From Rhyzopertha dominica (taxonomy: Eukaryota > Arthropoda > Insecta > Coleoptera > Bostrichidae): a stretch of 64,000 bases of DNA. This document shows positions 1 to 12,574 of the stretch, piece after piece. The stretch is from contig QCXZ01000001.1 of assembly GCA_025024175.1 (NCBI GenBank), positions 30,746,942-30,810,941 on the forward strand, read 5' to 3'. The notes under the pieces are model-generated. The model was not told where the DNA came from and made no database searches. It saw only the letters and a program-made list of their open reading frames with translations. Position 1 is the first letter of the stretch. Each line of letters opens with the position of its first letter. The position numbers were made by a program, and so were the translations under genes.

Positions 1-53
1 AGTTCAACTTCAATTATTAAAAAAATGAGAATTGCTCCACAAATGCAAAAATT

Positions 54-293
54 TTGCACAACATGGACAACATAAATTTGAGTCCTGCGTATTCTCTTGC
101 AACGATGGTCGATTTAATTAAGAAAAATGAGAAAATAAATAAAAATGGATTAGTGGCGTGCTACCAACAATATAAACAAATAGTTAGTGCAGAGGAACCT
201 TGGTTGCCAGCTACTCAGTGCACTGGGTGTGAGTTAAAAAAAGAAATGATAATTGTAGGGCACCAAGAAGTTGCCAAGAAGTTCCCAGAATAA
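54..293 (+). CDS. unassigned 79-codon ORF
   Basis: This is a short ATG-to-stop frame. It has a protein-like composition, including a Cys pair (C-x-x-C near residues 56-59) and an acidic/Lys-rich start. I do not recognise a family. In-frame codons upstream run into a stop (TAA) at positions 21-23, so the frame is complete as drawn unless the sequence continues as a spliced exon from outside the window. It could be a transposon-derived gag or transposase piece, a small gene, or chance. Nothing nearby supports transcription. Confidence 0.2.
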   Translation: MHNMDNINLSPAYSLATMVDLIKKNEKINKNGLVACYQQYKQIVSAEEPWLPATQCTGCELKKEMIIVGHQEVAKKFPE

Positions 294-299
294 ATTAGT

Positions 300-3200
300 A
301 TAACTACCCCCAACTTCTAATGGGTAGACAACCAAACTATTAATATTGACGATCACTTATATAAATGAAAGCAACACGTAACTATTAATTTACTTTAATT
401 GGAAAAAAATAATATAAGATTTCGTACAGGGAGGCAATATGCAACTAATTATAAATTAATCAATTATAAATAAGTTGAAAAGTAAGAAACATTCAATTAA
501 CGTAGCGGGCGGCTGCCTTGCAAGAAAAATTCCGTACACTTGAGTTTAAAAGCCCTCCCCCTGAAACGTCTGGCCAGTCGCTCCGCAAGAGGTGTTAAGC
601 GCGGAAAAAATATAGCGATATAAACTGATAATAATATATATAATAAGAACGGGTCTTGCGTGGCACCGTTACAATAAAACACCGATAATAATGAAATTCC
701 TAATAACAGGAAAATGGACAAGACCTGGCAACAGCGCAAATGAATCTAACATTCAAGAATTTACAAGAACATCATAGTTAATAATTCGCATTGATACAGT
801 TCTCAATTCAAGCAAATATCTCCGTTCCCACTTTTTAAATCGGATGTCAAGTTTATATCGCAGCGTCCCGACGACGACGCTGCGTTGAATAACCGGTTCC
901 GCGCTACTACGCGATGTGCAGAAAACGAAGACCTTATGATTCCAGGAATTGTGATTCCACAGGGGACGATCGGGAATCTTGACGACAGCTAGCCTCACCG
1001 CTGCTTATCTAACTGATTCTTGGGGACGAGCAGCTCCCTTTTTAGCACCACACCAATATTCCAGGCCGCAACGCCAATTCCGTTTTACACGTAACCCAAT
1101 CAAGAAACTAGCCAGAGAAAATTCTAACCCAGAAAACCCTACTAAAATCGTAGAAAGAATTATACTGTCGAAATATATCGAATTTAGAATAAAAGAAGAT
1201 TCATTTACCTGNTAAACAGGGTTGCCTTTCTCAATAGTCGAACGATGATCTATGCTTATCTAGCGGGGAGTAGATTTCGCTTTTCTTGGCACAACTAATC
1301 CTCAAAAATGAGTAATCTATCACACAACCAATAATTCCTTAACAACCAGAACTGATAGATAATAAGCAATGGTGGTAGTATCCCCCTTTAGGGTGGTTAA
1401 ATAAAACCAAATTCACCGATGCTTAACGTGCCAAATACTCGATAAACTTGCCGTTAAAATGCGGGCCTTTTCCACAACGGCAGCGGACGAAGCGAGCAAA
1501 AATTTGCGGGAAAAACTCCAGCGATAAGACGATCGCGATATTCCAGTACAATTGGAGAAGTAACGTAAATGAAACATAAACTGATGAAACAATTTCATAC
1601 AGCCTGAGTTCTTACATAGGGTCGGACGATTACGAACACATAAAAGGGCTAGATTCATGAAGTGGTACATTTATATAACAACAAGAAAAATTTAAACTGT
1701 GACAGGAAGGACAGAAGGACATTAACGGAAAATTAGTAATGTAGAGCTTGTATTTATCGCACTTGTAATAGGCCATGTGGACGTTTTGTAGTTCCATCCC
1801 AATGATTTCGCGGCACCAGCTGCTCTTTTGTAATCGTTAATAAAATGTCCACACGTTCAAACTGCTACCGTGTAATAAGGGTTTACGATGCCACGCGTCT
1901 CCTGCCATCGTAATTGAAGTCGATTTCGGCCTCTGTATTGGCTGCAGATGCTCGTGTATTATTTGATATAAAAAATAACTTTAGTGTGGTATAATCCATG
2001 TAGAATCATTTGCAACCAAAATCTTCGGACAAGTAAATCTATTTTCTTTAATGCAAGAAAATGTTTCACCCCATATGTTTTCACTTTCAATTAATTCGAT
2101 TTAGGTTCTATTTTTCAATATTCTATTTATTTGCTGATCCCTGAACCCGCATTTGTCTCAGATAAACTGCAAAACTTTTTTCGTTTTTATTTTATTTATT
2201 ATAGTGTCCTGGTCACCGTCACTTGATGATGTCAAAACTGGCATATTGCTGAAACCAGAATTCTAAAATTTATCCAAATGCGATAAAGAAAATTGGTGTT
2301 TCAGTCCAAAAATTATGACCGCAGATGAGGTGAGACTAAACGTTCACATGGTGTACATACATATACATACATTACTACTTTAGAAACACATTTCATGCTA
2401 CTACAAAAGTATAGGTATACTTTGGTCGTTGGGCCTTTTTCGCTACGCTATTGATCTATGTATGTGTGTGTGAATTAAGACCAAAAAAAACGGACACGTG
2501 ACAAAAAACGTTCTGACTAACATCGAAACTTTAGCGTATTAACTAAATCGTTTCTCAACTTAATAAATAATATGGCTATTCAGAATTTTTTAAGTGTTGG
2601 TGTTATTAGCTTATTGCGATAGAAAATATTCATACATATCCATCGCTGCAAACAAAACACCAAAATTTTGAGTAACCTTTGAATAAATCAAGTACAAAAC
2701 TCGTTCTAAAGAGAGAGGTTGGAATACCGTACCCTGCGTATCGTAGGAAACCGTAAATGGGCTTAAATTGATCCTTGTCAGCACTCATAATAAGCTGGAA
2801 AGCAACTAATGTGCAAGTTTTAATGGCTTAAAAATAAATAATTTTATGTTTTCAGCATGAGTCTCTTGGATTTCTACGTCAAGCTACTAAACTCGTTGCA
2901 AAGGGCCATTGTTTGAATGTAACTCCAAAGAATTGACAACGTAGACAAAAATATTTCATGGCCTAAGTGCATTTATAGTTTAATTGTTTAACCTGATAGT
3001 TAAATGTAGATACCAGATTAGCTTTCATTTGGAATCATTTTGGTTGCTTACATTACGTAGTACGAATTTACTAATCTAATTTTTAACTAACCCATTGTAG
3101 CAGGCCAAAGTGGGTACATATTGACAATTTTACAAATTATACCTGCTTTATCGCTCAAACTATAACTATGGTTATGAAAACAGTTTAGAAATTCTATTTA

Positions 3201-4250
3201 TGCTAATTGCAAACACGTTTCAATGTAAACCAACAATTAAAAGTACTTTTTATCAAAAGAAAACGTCTATTTTTATATACAACGTGGAAAACAGCACTAT
3301 TATCTTCTTGTGTGATAGTAAAAATAGTTTGAAGCACGTCGTGCTCTGTTATTATGAATTAAATGGAAGTTTTCCTCTCCGTCCCGTTTCAATCCCATGC
3401 ATCTTTTATTTTAAACGCGAAATTACTATTTCAGGTGTCATGCGATGGCACCTATCTTGTTACACTGTTACCATCGAACAAAGTTACAGTTAAACGGGCT
3501 GTGTTGGACAAGTGAAAAAAGCCTTCTTTAATTCTTGAAATATAAATATAGAGGTAAAAGAAACAATACATTATTTTCGCAGTTTTTAAGTTTCAATAAA
3601 TGGCAGTTTTTAGAATAACCTACAATAGTAATCTTTGGTCTACGAAATACACTGCAAGAGTTTGAAACAAAATATATAACTGCTTTATTTAATTTGAAAA
3701 AATTGGACTGACTAATTTTGTATTTGAAGATGTCATCTTCTGACGTACAAAATATTATTATGACGTCATTGGTTTCCAAGTGGTGATCATCAAATTTTTA
3801 AAATGATAACGCTGTATTTTTCTAAATGATGTAAAAAATACTACTTTGCACATCTAATTTATTGAATAAATGTCACATTTGTTTTGCGTCATTAGAAGGC
3901 ATTTAAAACTTAAATTCAAGTACTATATGGTACTGATATATTAATTCAAATGAACGTACTGATAAAACGTTCTAAAAAAAGAACCAAACTTTTCTTCAGG
4001 ATTCCAAAACATATTTAGATTTTTTAATTTGTAGTAAAACAAATCCCATATACGAAAATTTGTTTGGTGAAGATAGACCAGCTGTGACGTATAAAATTTG
4101 TGACATCAACTTCTTGTCAAAGTTGAAGTAAAATTAAACGTCTATCGGAATAAGAAACAAAAGAAATTCTAATGGTATGATATGGCCATAGGCTGTGGTG
4201 CTGTAGATGCCTACATAAGCACCTGAACTGTTCGAGTACGCCTTGATAAG
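300..4250. other. noncoding stretch, nothing recognised
   Basis: This is AT-rich sequence without a convincing exon. A somewhat GC-richer patch lies at about 840-1120. Its minus strand vaguely resembles the basic end of an LTR-element integrase, but not well enough to call. No repeats with clear ends were seen. Confidence 0.5.
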
Positions 4251-4252
4251 AC

Positions 4253-4751
4253 CGACATACATTAAAATACATGTCTAAGCTATGCTGTCTGCATCGTCTA
4301 CAGACAGATCTGTTGCGCTATTATTATAACTCGCCAGTGTAGTTTAGGTCTAGTGCAGGCAGCATGACAAAGAACTGATTTTACTTATATATCATAGTAA
4401 TGGTACGATACTAGCAGAAAATTAGAAGGTGCTGTCATCTGTCAGTATAAACTGACATGTTAGCAAATCCACCTTGTTGCCCGAAAGCAAAAAATGCCGT
4501 GGGGGCTGCTGTCAAGTTGACATTTGCAACTCTTCATGTGAGTTTATAACAGATGGCATTGATATCTACTTTTCTACTGACATACAGTTGTTTTGATATA
4601 TAAAGGCAAAACCACTTCTGTGGCATGCTGTCTACATTGTCAAAACTACGCTGATAAGCTGTAACGATAGCGAAACAGATCCGTCTGTAGTTAGTTGAGG
4701 TGCAGACATAAGTGTAGCATACACATGCTTTTTAATGTTAAATATATGTCG
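4253..4751. repeat. long inverted-repeat (foldback) element
   Basis: Two arms of about 230-245 bp face each other around a centre near 4493. The left arm reads outward-in from CGACATACATTA, and the right arm ends ...TATATGTCG. Matching landmarks in both arms are a GCTATGCTGTCTGCA-like block, CTACAGACAGATCTGTT against CTACAGACGGATCTGTT, TATATATCA, CATCTGT..TATAAACT and GCAAAT. The arms carry mismatches and small indels, so this is an aged foldback-type MITE or a hairpin-RNA locus. There is no ORF inside, and a target duplication could not be fixed. Confidence 0.7.
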
Positions 4752-4768
4752 CGAAGAGATCGACGTCC

Positions 4769-4788
4769 AATGAATGAATGAATGAATA
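4769..4788. repeat. AATG microsatellite
   Basis: About five AATG units lie just outside the right end of the foldback element. Confidence 0.85.
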
Positions 4789-4789
4789 A

Positions 4790-6780
4790 GTCAAATTGAA
4801 TTAGTTACTTGAAGCTGAAGAAAATTCTCTAATTAATTTTAAGTGACAACGTGAATTAATCTTTTGTTGTACGATTATTAGAAAAAAGTATCATCGATAC
4901 AAAGTTAAATTTTTACAGGTGGATTATCCAGACAGTCAACAGCAATTTTATGAAGAGTTATTTTCGTGCTGCAACCAAAATTCAAATTGAGTACTGATAA
5001 AGGTAAGTTTTGCTTGAATGAACTAGTACAAGGCCACAGTTGCAAATAATGGTCTCAACAGAATCACAATTGGCTATAAGAGTGTCACAATGAAGGCCAG
5101 AACAAATTAAATGTGTAATTTATTATTTTAAAGAAAACCTGACTGTCGCTCATCTCGTTCTTTAGATTACCTATATTTGCAGAATTTTGTGCATTTTTTC
5201 TTAAAATTGAACATGGCGGTGTACCTCATCAGGATACTTAGCTTTATTAAAATGGAGCCCCTCATTACTGTGACCTATAGACCTTCGTCTATATCTTGAC
5301 GGACTACCTCCTCGAAGACGGACAGGACAACGAGGACCAATTCCTCTCCCAGTTCAACTCCCCTAGATCTTTTTTTATGGGATTATTGAAAATTCAGCGT
5401 TTATTTTAACCGACCTAACAGTTTACAAGATTTAGGGTAAAAAATTATTATCAAGCATAGCGTACAAAATGTCGGAGTCAAATGGTTGCTGGAGATGATG
5501 ATGAAGTTGTTGCTAGGAAACTAAAAACGTCATAATAAAATTTTGCACAACAACAGCTGACATTTGACAAAACAAAATTGACCTCTCCGATGATTTTTTT
5601 AAAATTGCATCGTGCTATATACCATGCGTCCTTCACGTTTCCTTGTACCTATGTATTTAAGCGTTTGATTACTTAGCTTAAATAATATTTACACATCCAC
5701 TTTCTTATTTATCGACGTCAAATTATTGTGATTAGCAAATCAAGATAATTGTTTCCTTATTGCTATCACAGCCTGCTTTACGATGCAAGCTGCAAAGCTG
5801 TTGCTTACAAATCGTCAGTGGGAATCGCAAAAGCGCATCGCAGGGCCCTGCTTTTGGGCAACAGTGTAATTAATAACACAACATGTGTGCAAATCAATGA
5901 CCTCACCTGGCCACCGCCTGGCCTTTTGAGGGGGTGTATGGCATAGTTAACACTTCACGGTGGGATGGCACGAGACCCCGTAGTCTGAGAGTCATCGTCG
6001 ACTCACATTGTGCAGTTTATGGTCTGGGTTTCACTCATTTTGATTACAATCAAATAATACACTGTTGGAAATATCCATTCTAATCGCATGTGCAATAGAA
6101 ACATGGGAGACAACGAGACAAGACTCAGTGCTGCGCATTTTCAACGACTCCTAGCCAGAGCCGTCATTGCATTATAAGAGCATCATTTGTTTTTACACTT
6201 TGGTTAAACGCACACATGTTTGTAACTATTTGCTCACTGACCCTATTACCATAATCGCTGTGTTTGTAAAAACACCATAATGAATGCAGATTACAAATAA
6301 TAGGCAAAAACCCCGTGCGTTGCGTGGCACTGAATTCATTTCTCAACAATGCCTGTCAGTGTTTTTGTGATAAAGCGTCACATTGATTATTAATAATGGC
6401 AGATCACCCAGAGAAACTTTATCTGCATGTCATTTTTTGCTGACAGCGACAATTGCGTACCTGTGCACGCCTTACATTGTAAAGTAGAACCAATGGCAAA
6501 TATCGATAGCTATATAAACGCTATTAGAGGTTGGTAATTGTTTTAAGAGTTTACAGATATTCTGGGACCTTCACCCTTGCGACTTTATTATTTGACGTTT
6601 TTAAGCTCATAATTTATTTATAAATGCACAATCGGTAATTGCATCAAGGGGGACTAAAAATATCCAAGTCTCATGAAGTGTTTAAGAACTAAACAAAAAA
6701 TAAAGGTCTTATTACACAATACTTGTCCTTATAATAAAAAGGATCTGACGTCAACCATATGCTCCTTCACTACTACTACG
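4790..6780. other. noncoding stretch, nothing recognised
   Basis: I see no exon, transposon end or RNA gene here. The short open frames lack codon bias or known motifs. Confidence 0.5.
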
Positions 6781-6830
<50 letters not shown>

Positions 6831-6849
6831 CATCATCATCATCATCATA
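6781..6849. repeat. compound ATA / ATC trinucleotide microsatellite
   Basis: About 50 bp of perfect ATA units run directly into six to seven CAT units. Two overlapping open frames made of poly-Ile or poly-Asn plus His are by-products of this repeat and are not genes. Confidence 0.95.
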
Positions 6850-9490
6850 ATAATAACAACAGCCAACAGAACAAGCAGAACTATTTAACCTATGTAGGTA
6901 CAATAAGTACAAAATTGCAGTTTATTTTATTCATATGCTTTATTTACTACTTTTTATTTACTATCAAACGGCACTGTTGGGCGTTTTTGCGAATCTGATG
7001 CGATTACTATATACGGAATAAATTTGAATATCTGTTGCCCGCGGTTTTGCTCGCGTAGAATGAAAAATAACGGAAAAAAAGTTTCGCCCACATCTGTAGT
7101 GGTGAAATTTAGAAAACAATCTACAATAGCGTAAATACAATTCCCATACAAATTTTCAGCCCCTTAATGGTAAAATTTTCAACGCTAGAACATGTGTTTT
7201 TTATTTATAATCAGAAGTATAAAGTTTTGTGCTTCTAGCTTAAAAATTACGGATTTCCATTTCATCGTGTATGGGTAGTATTTAAAAAAATCTTTTCGTA
7301 ATGGGTGTTTACGTTATGAAAACTAGGGTCCGCTGACCAAATTTATTGTGTCTAGTTTCGATAAGTCAGTCAGGATATGTTAGATTTATAAGTATAGATA
7401 TTATATTATATGTAGCTATATAACAATACATGCGAAAGGAGTTACGCTTTTTTAAGCTAGTTTGGATAGAATTAGACGACTCCAACAACAACAGTTGCTT
7501 TTAACACAGCTCATCAAATATCGCTTTCACTTTCTCGTTATACGGTAACAATAAAAAAATGGAATTGATAATTTAGGTGAAATCGCTTAATAAATTTTAC
7601 TGTTTTTTTAATCACACGCTAACCCGAAAATAATGATTTATGCAAGGGCATGAATTAATTAAACAATAATAATTTTGAATTATTTTACCCTATAATGCAG
7701 TGAATTTGGGCATGTTTTACTGCTTGGTTTTTCGTGCTTAGGAAAAAACAATCTTTTTAGGCTGAATTATTACATGCTGTCAATCAAATCGGAACATTTA
7801 TCTACACTTATTTGCATGCAGTTGCACTTCTTTCTCAATACAAGCATACCTACATATGTAAGTATATTGACGTAAAATCCTCTTTCCTTCCATGGGTTGT
7901 ACGCAAGTGTCATCTCGGAGCAAAGTCTCGGAGTAAAGCCATAAACTACCTATCAGACCAGAATGGCATATAAAATTCTGCTGCGGACGATTGCGTGATA
8001 AGCAGTTATTAAAGATTGTTCACTTAGTATTGAACAAGTTTTTTTTAAAGAAAGTTTGCCTAAGAGATGTGTATGAGCTTCCCAAGGTATAAAGGAAATA
8101 AGATAGACACCCGAGCATTTTCTTCGAAATCCAAATTAACAAGATGTAAATAGTTCGAATGTTTAAAAACAACTATTAAGTTGACTTGTAGCAAAACTTC
8201 AAATACCTTCAGTAACCTTGATATCAAAGATATAGGTCTGTAATTACCAGTTTGTTGTTATCCTCGTTTATGTGTACAGGGTTACTTAGAATGTTTTAGT
8301 GCATAAATAATGAAACTTGTTTAAATGCCAACATATTCCTTGTAGTTGTTGAATACTTTCTATAAACTTGTGATGAGATATTGGTATTATTTTAGATTGG
8401 ATGCCAAGAATAGTCTGTTATGTTATTATGTTGGCATGCGACTGAGAAGTCATTATATTATTAGCCATTATATTATAGAAATAAAGATGTCTAATATTGA
8501 TATGGTCTTTATAAATATTGGTAGGTAACTAATTAGAAAATAATTTATGACAAGGTTGTTGAAATGATGCTTCCATATATATTAATTAAACTATCTAAGT
8601 TGGTTTTATATGAGAATGCAGAACTTTTTGCGGTGGAAGGACTGTGCTGCAAGACTCGCATTTTTATACTTTTTATGGGATATAATTTTGCATGTTGAAG
8701 CTTTTTCGTATACTTTGTTGTCAACATTATTATTATTAGATAAGTATGACTTATACGCCTAAGTTTTCTAACAGACCAAGGCTAAAATTTTTAATTTGTT
8801 TATCAATGTGACTTGATAACATACTTGAACTATTTACTCATGACATCTAAATTATCTTTTGGAATATTTCAAAATCTCTGTCGTTTATATACGGGCGCCG
8901 ACCGTCGTAGTGAATGCACGCAACCGAACTGTGATGTTAGATTTACACTTTTAAAGGTAAAATCACCTAACTATAGGTATACCTAGTGAATATTGTATGG
9001 CCTCAAAAGTGCAGTAAAACAAGAACGTTTAAAAATAGGTTAACTTCAGCCTGCACTGTTACAATCCGTTCCGAACGAGAGAGAACCGAGTATTCATGTA
9101 TTGCGTATGGGCGCCTTATAGAACAGACCATCCTCTATCTCCGTTCATCGTTTCTTGCTTTGCAGATTTTTTCATGGGTTCAAGCGCAACAGTAAATGGT
9201 TAGTAACATTAGTAAGACCCTTAGCAGTCAGGAAACAAAAAATACGTCAATATCAATACATATACCGTAGTATTAACAAAGAAAACGACTAACTGACCAA
9301 CAAACATTACAGCAACAAGAACCCCACGCAACCGAAAGAAGACAAGTAAGGAAATGCACAAAAATATTTGAAATGTTGTATCTAGAAATGAACTACAAAA
9401 CATGAGAATTATAACTGCTACTTGAAAAAGACAAAAATATAATTAAAGAAATCTTAAATCTGCGCGAAACTCCAGATAGAATCTCGTACG
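6850..9490. other. noncoding stretch, nothing recognised
   Basis: This is AT-rich sequence with no supportable exon or element boundary. Confidence 0.5.
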
Positions 9491-9499
9491 GGCAAAAAA

Positions 9500-9740
9500 A
9501 AAATAATGCGGCATAGTTAAGCCAGCATCAAGCACAGAAACGAATTTGCTAGTTGGGTGCAACCTAGAAACCTTCCTACTACAATCATCAGCTTACCGTA
9601 AGCGTGATACCTCTCCAACCCAGCGTAAACGGCCGGCCCGGTAGTATATCCGGGAGCGAAAGAAATTCCAAACGTCCCCTGGCGCTGGTTCAATAAATCT
9701 ATTGATTAAGGCGCCTGGAGTTTACAGACAATTCATCTAA
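9500..9740. promoter_or_regulatory. GC-richer island, possible regulatory DNA
   Basis: This short CpG-containing patch stands out from AT-rich flanks and has no ORF or transposon motif. It includes a homeodomain-type ATTGATTAAGG core. Function is inference only; a conserved noncoding element or a decayed repeat are equally possible. Confidence 0.15.
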
Positions 9741-11240
9741 AATATTACAATTGCACCTACATTTCAATTGCGTCATAGAATAATAATAAACCGTAAGGAC
9801 GTTTTAGGTTTAAAAGTGTGTGATGTTTTATTTGTTTCGTAGAACTGAGGTCCTGCATGATCAGGTATATATAGATGCTATATATTCACAAAAAATCTAT
9901 CAGAGCACTGGCACTTCACATTACACTCATTAAAATCTATCTATTCATACATACAGGTACATATGTACATCATTCGTTAATTTGTTTAAAACTAATATAA
10001 TTGCACCCTCATATGGGTATGCTTTGTTCGGTAATAGTTTGATTTACACACGACCTGCGTNATAACAAATAATCAGTTTTTAGTAAAACATACAGGTAAG
10101 ATGTCAATAGGTNGTTCTGCTTTTAAAAACGTTTTTATTTCTAAGATTTTGTTTTTATTGACTGTACCTTAACTAAAATATATGAATAAATTTTGTTACT
10201 GACCATTATAGCTTTGTTAACTTCAAGCAATTTTTCTTGTTGTGTACTCTATCTCGTGTAATAATTTGTACAATTATTATAACCCAACGTTTCTGGTTTA
10301 CAGCTGCACCCAATACGCATCTTTAGGAAAATTGTCTCACAAAAAGCTGACTGTTGACAAATACCCGCTCCCGCAAACAACGACTCAGCAAAATCAAGAT
10401 AACGTCAGCGGTATAAGCTTTGCACCTTGGTCAGATAACTGAGGTGACGTACCACTNCTCGAAAGTGTTTTGCAAGTTATTCGGTTGATAAATTCTTTGG
10501 TGTTGACAGTTCGGATAGCTGCAGAAAGCTTGGGTGTGGGGAGAAGTCTCCGGCAAATTTATGTGATGTATTCCGAATTGCAGTTGNNCTAAATTAAGCT
10601 GTTGAACGGCTCCGTTACTGACGAGGAGCTTGCACTCGGCTTGCATGCCCTTACATGCGAAAGAAAGTCAAGAAAATAGAAGAACATACGTAAATGTTAT
10701 TTCAAACTTAAAATTCTACGTTGCTATTAAAGGTCGCGCGACTACTTTTCGATTTTACGTAGTTTACATAGATAGATTACCACAAATAATGTGGAATCTA
10801 AACGATCGAAGACACCTGTCGTTTATTACTTTGGCTGAAAGGAAATTACTTCCGTTTTATATCCATCAACAAGGTGAATAATCTGCAAACGATTTCTCAT
10901 TTCTGCAAACAACCTGCTCGATAGCGATACGTATCAGAACGAATATTATAGTCCTGATGAATTTTTAGGTCACTGAATTATATCGTCACGAAGACAAATC
11001 GATTGGATGGACGGAAAGTTAGCAAGGAAATTTACGTACCACGTCAATATATCAAATACTACAATGTAATAAGCAGTAAAACATGTTGCGTCAATGGTAT
11101 GGGAAATTCCAAATTAATATCTGTTAAATATGAAGGGGTAGGTACAAATTTTGCACTCGTAAACCGTGGCCTACAGGAATAAAAAAATATCAACACACCC
11201 ACATATCTAATGCTAACTATCCGTCTCAAATAAATATTGA

Positions 11241-11242
<2 letters not shown>
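9741..11242. other. noncoding stretch, nothing recognised
   Basis: No exon or element was identified. Single ambiguous bases occur near 10061, 10113, 10456 and 10587. Confidence 0.5.

Positions 11243-11271
<29 letters not shown>
11243..11271. repeat. ACATAT hexanucleotide microsatellite
   Basis: About four to five tandem ACATAT units. Confidence 0.85.
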
Positions 11272-11273
<2 letters not shown>

Positions 11274-11966
11274 ACAGCTATAGAGTAAATAAGAATAACT
11301 CAATTTAACGTTTGAATTCGTCGACAATCATTCTTCCACTAGCAATTATTATTGTAAAAGTGATTCTAAACGTATGTCCAGTATGTGGTAATCTGCAATG
11401 ACAACGGAACCCATCCCAACAGTATTGTTGCCAACAACTTCTATTCCGGTATTGTAATACTTTGCAGGAACGCCATCCTGCTGTGGCGAAAGATACTTCT
11501 TAAAGATTTTGGCATACTCAGTTAGCATGATAAGTTATAGAAAAATGTCATACCTTGTTCGTTTTCAACAGACGTATGTTAATGATTATTAATCCGTAAA
11601 TTTCAGATTTTGCTACTTCTGCACGCACCCAAAAGGTGCAAATAACAACAGTTTTCAGGACCAAGTAGATATTATTGGACCGTTGATAACAATAATAATA
11701 ACAATAACAAATGTTTATAGTGAAAACCAAAAACTTTCTAAGTTTCTATCCTTTATTTGTTCCTTTCGTGAACGCTTTTACTTTACGGTGACTGATTCCT
11801 CATCCTTAAAACTTTTTCATGGATAACTCTTTCATACAGGTCTACATAATAGATTCATTGATGAATGATACCTCTTTCTGCGTCATCTATTCCAGTTGCT
11901 TTTCATACTTTGGATTGTTCGAGGAGCTTTTTTTCTGCTCTTTAAGTTAATAACTTTCTAATTTTT

Positions 11967-12185
11967 TACGAAGCTATTTATTCCCTTTATTACTTACATT
12001 TATTAATAATTATAATAGTATTTAATTGGGTTTCTCAGACTTATATATTTTTGAAAAAGTACTGCCAGTTTTGAAGAGAATCGAACCCGGGACCTTTTGA
12101 TCTCTAGTCAAATGTGCTAACACTGCACTATCGAAGACCTATTAAAATTCCAGGTCGAAGTGGGATATAGGTAGGTATATGTCAA
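11967..12185 (-). repeat. tRNA-derived SINE, copy 1
   Basis: Read on the minus strand, this has a leader (TTTGACATATACC... CCTGGAATTTTAATAGG), then a box A-like segment (TAGTGCAGTGTTAGCAC, about 12114-12130), then a box B (GGGTTCGATTC, about 12079-12090). An A/T-rich tail ending in AATAAATAGCTT follows. Leader, boxes, the post-box sequence CTGGCAGTAC and the tail all recur in copy 2, which shows a repeat family and not a tRNA gene. The roughly 55-bp leader upstream of box A is unusual for a SINE. Confidence 0.75.
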
Positions 12186-12251
12186 AGTCGAAATGTAGTG
12201 CTACTGAACGCCATCTGGCTCTTTTGTAACTGAATCGCTCGTCGCTTCTAC

Positions 12252-12436
12252 CTTGACATATATGTGCCACTTTTACCTGGAATTTTAATAGGATTTTGAT
12301 TGTGCAGGGATAGCACAGGTCCCAGGTTCGATTCCTAGTCAAAGCTGGCAATACCCATTCAAAAATATATTCGCTTGCAAGACCCAATAAATATTCCAAT
12401 AATTATTAACTATAAATACAGGCAATAAATAACTTC
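12252..12436 (+). repeat. tRNA-derived SINE, copy 2
   Basis: This has the same family layout as the minus-strand copy just to its left, arranged head to head with about 65 bp between the leaders. The leader TTGACATATATGTGCC is followed by CCTGGAATTTTAATAGG. The box A region is shortened (GTGCAGGGATAGCAC), box B is intact (CAGGTTCGATTCC, 12322-12334), and the tail ends AATAAATAACTT. About 20 bp of the anticodon-side region is missing relative to copy 1. Confidence 0.75.
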
Positions 12437-12484
12437 TTTATATAATAATATAGACTGTAATTAGCTGCTGCATTACATTTTAAT

Positions 12485-12572
12485 TTTGACATATACTGAT
12501 TTGCCACTTTGACCTGAAAACTATATAGGGTTTTGATGGTGTAGTGGTCCCCGGTTCGCTTTGTCGGTGGTT
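12485..12572 (+). repeat. tRNA-derived SINE, copy 3 (truncated)
   Basis: The leader (TTGACATATACTGATTTGCC, then TTTGACCTG) and a box A-like GGTGTAGTGG are followed by a damaged box B (CCGGTTCGCT). Homology to the other copies stops soon after. It has the same orientation as copy 2. Confidence 0.6.
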
Positions 12573-12574
12573 GT

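Noticed and set aside
753..998. Minus-strand frame with KKWERRYLLEL resembling an LTR-element integrase tail
   Set aside because: Only about ten residues look right, and the expected following motif is absent.
6673..6998. Poly-Ile and poly-Asn/His open frames
   Set aside because: Translations of a trinucleotide microsatellite.
12079..12130. Possible tRNA gene
   Set aside because: Box A and B are present, but the stems are poor and the sequence recurs with flanks at 12252 and 12485, so it is a SINE.
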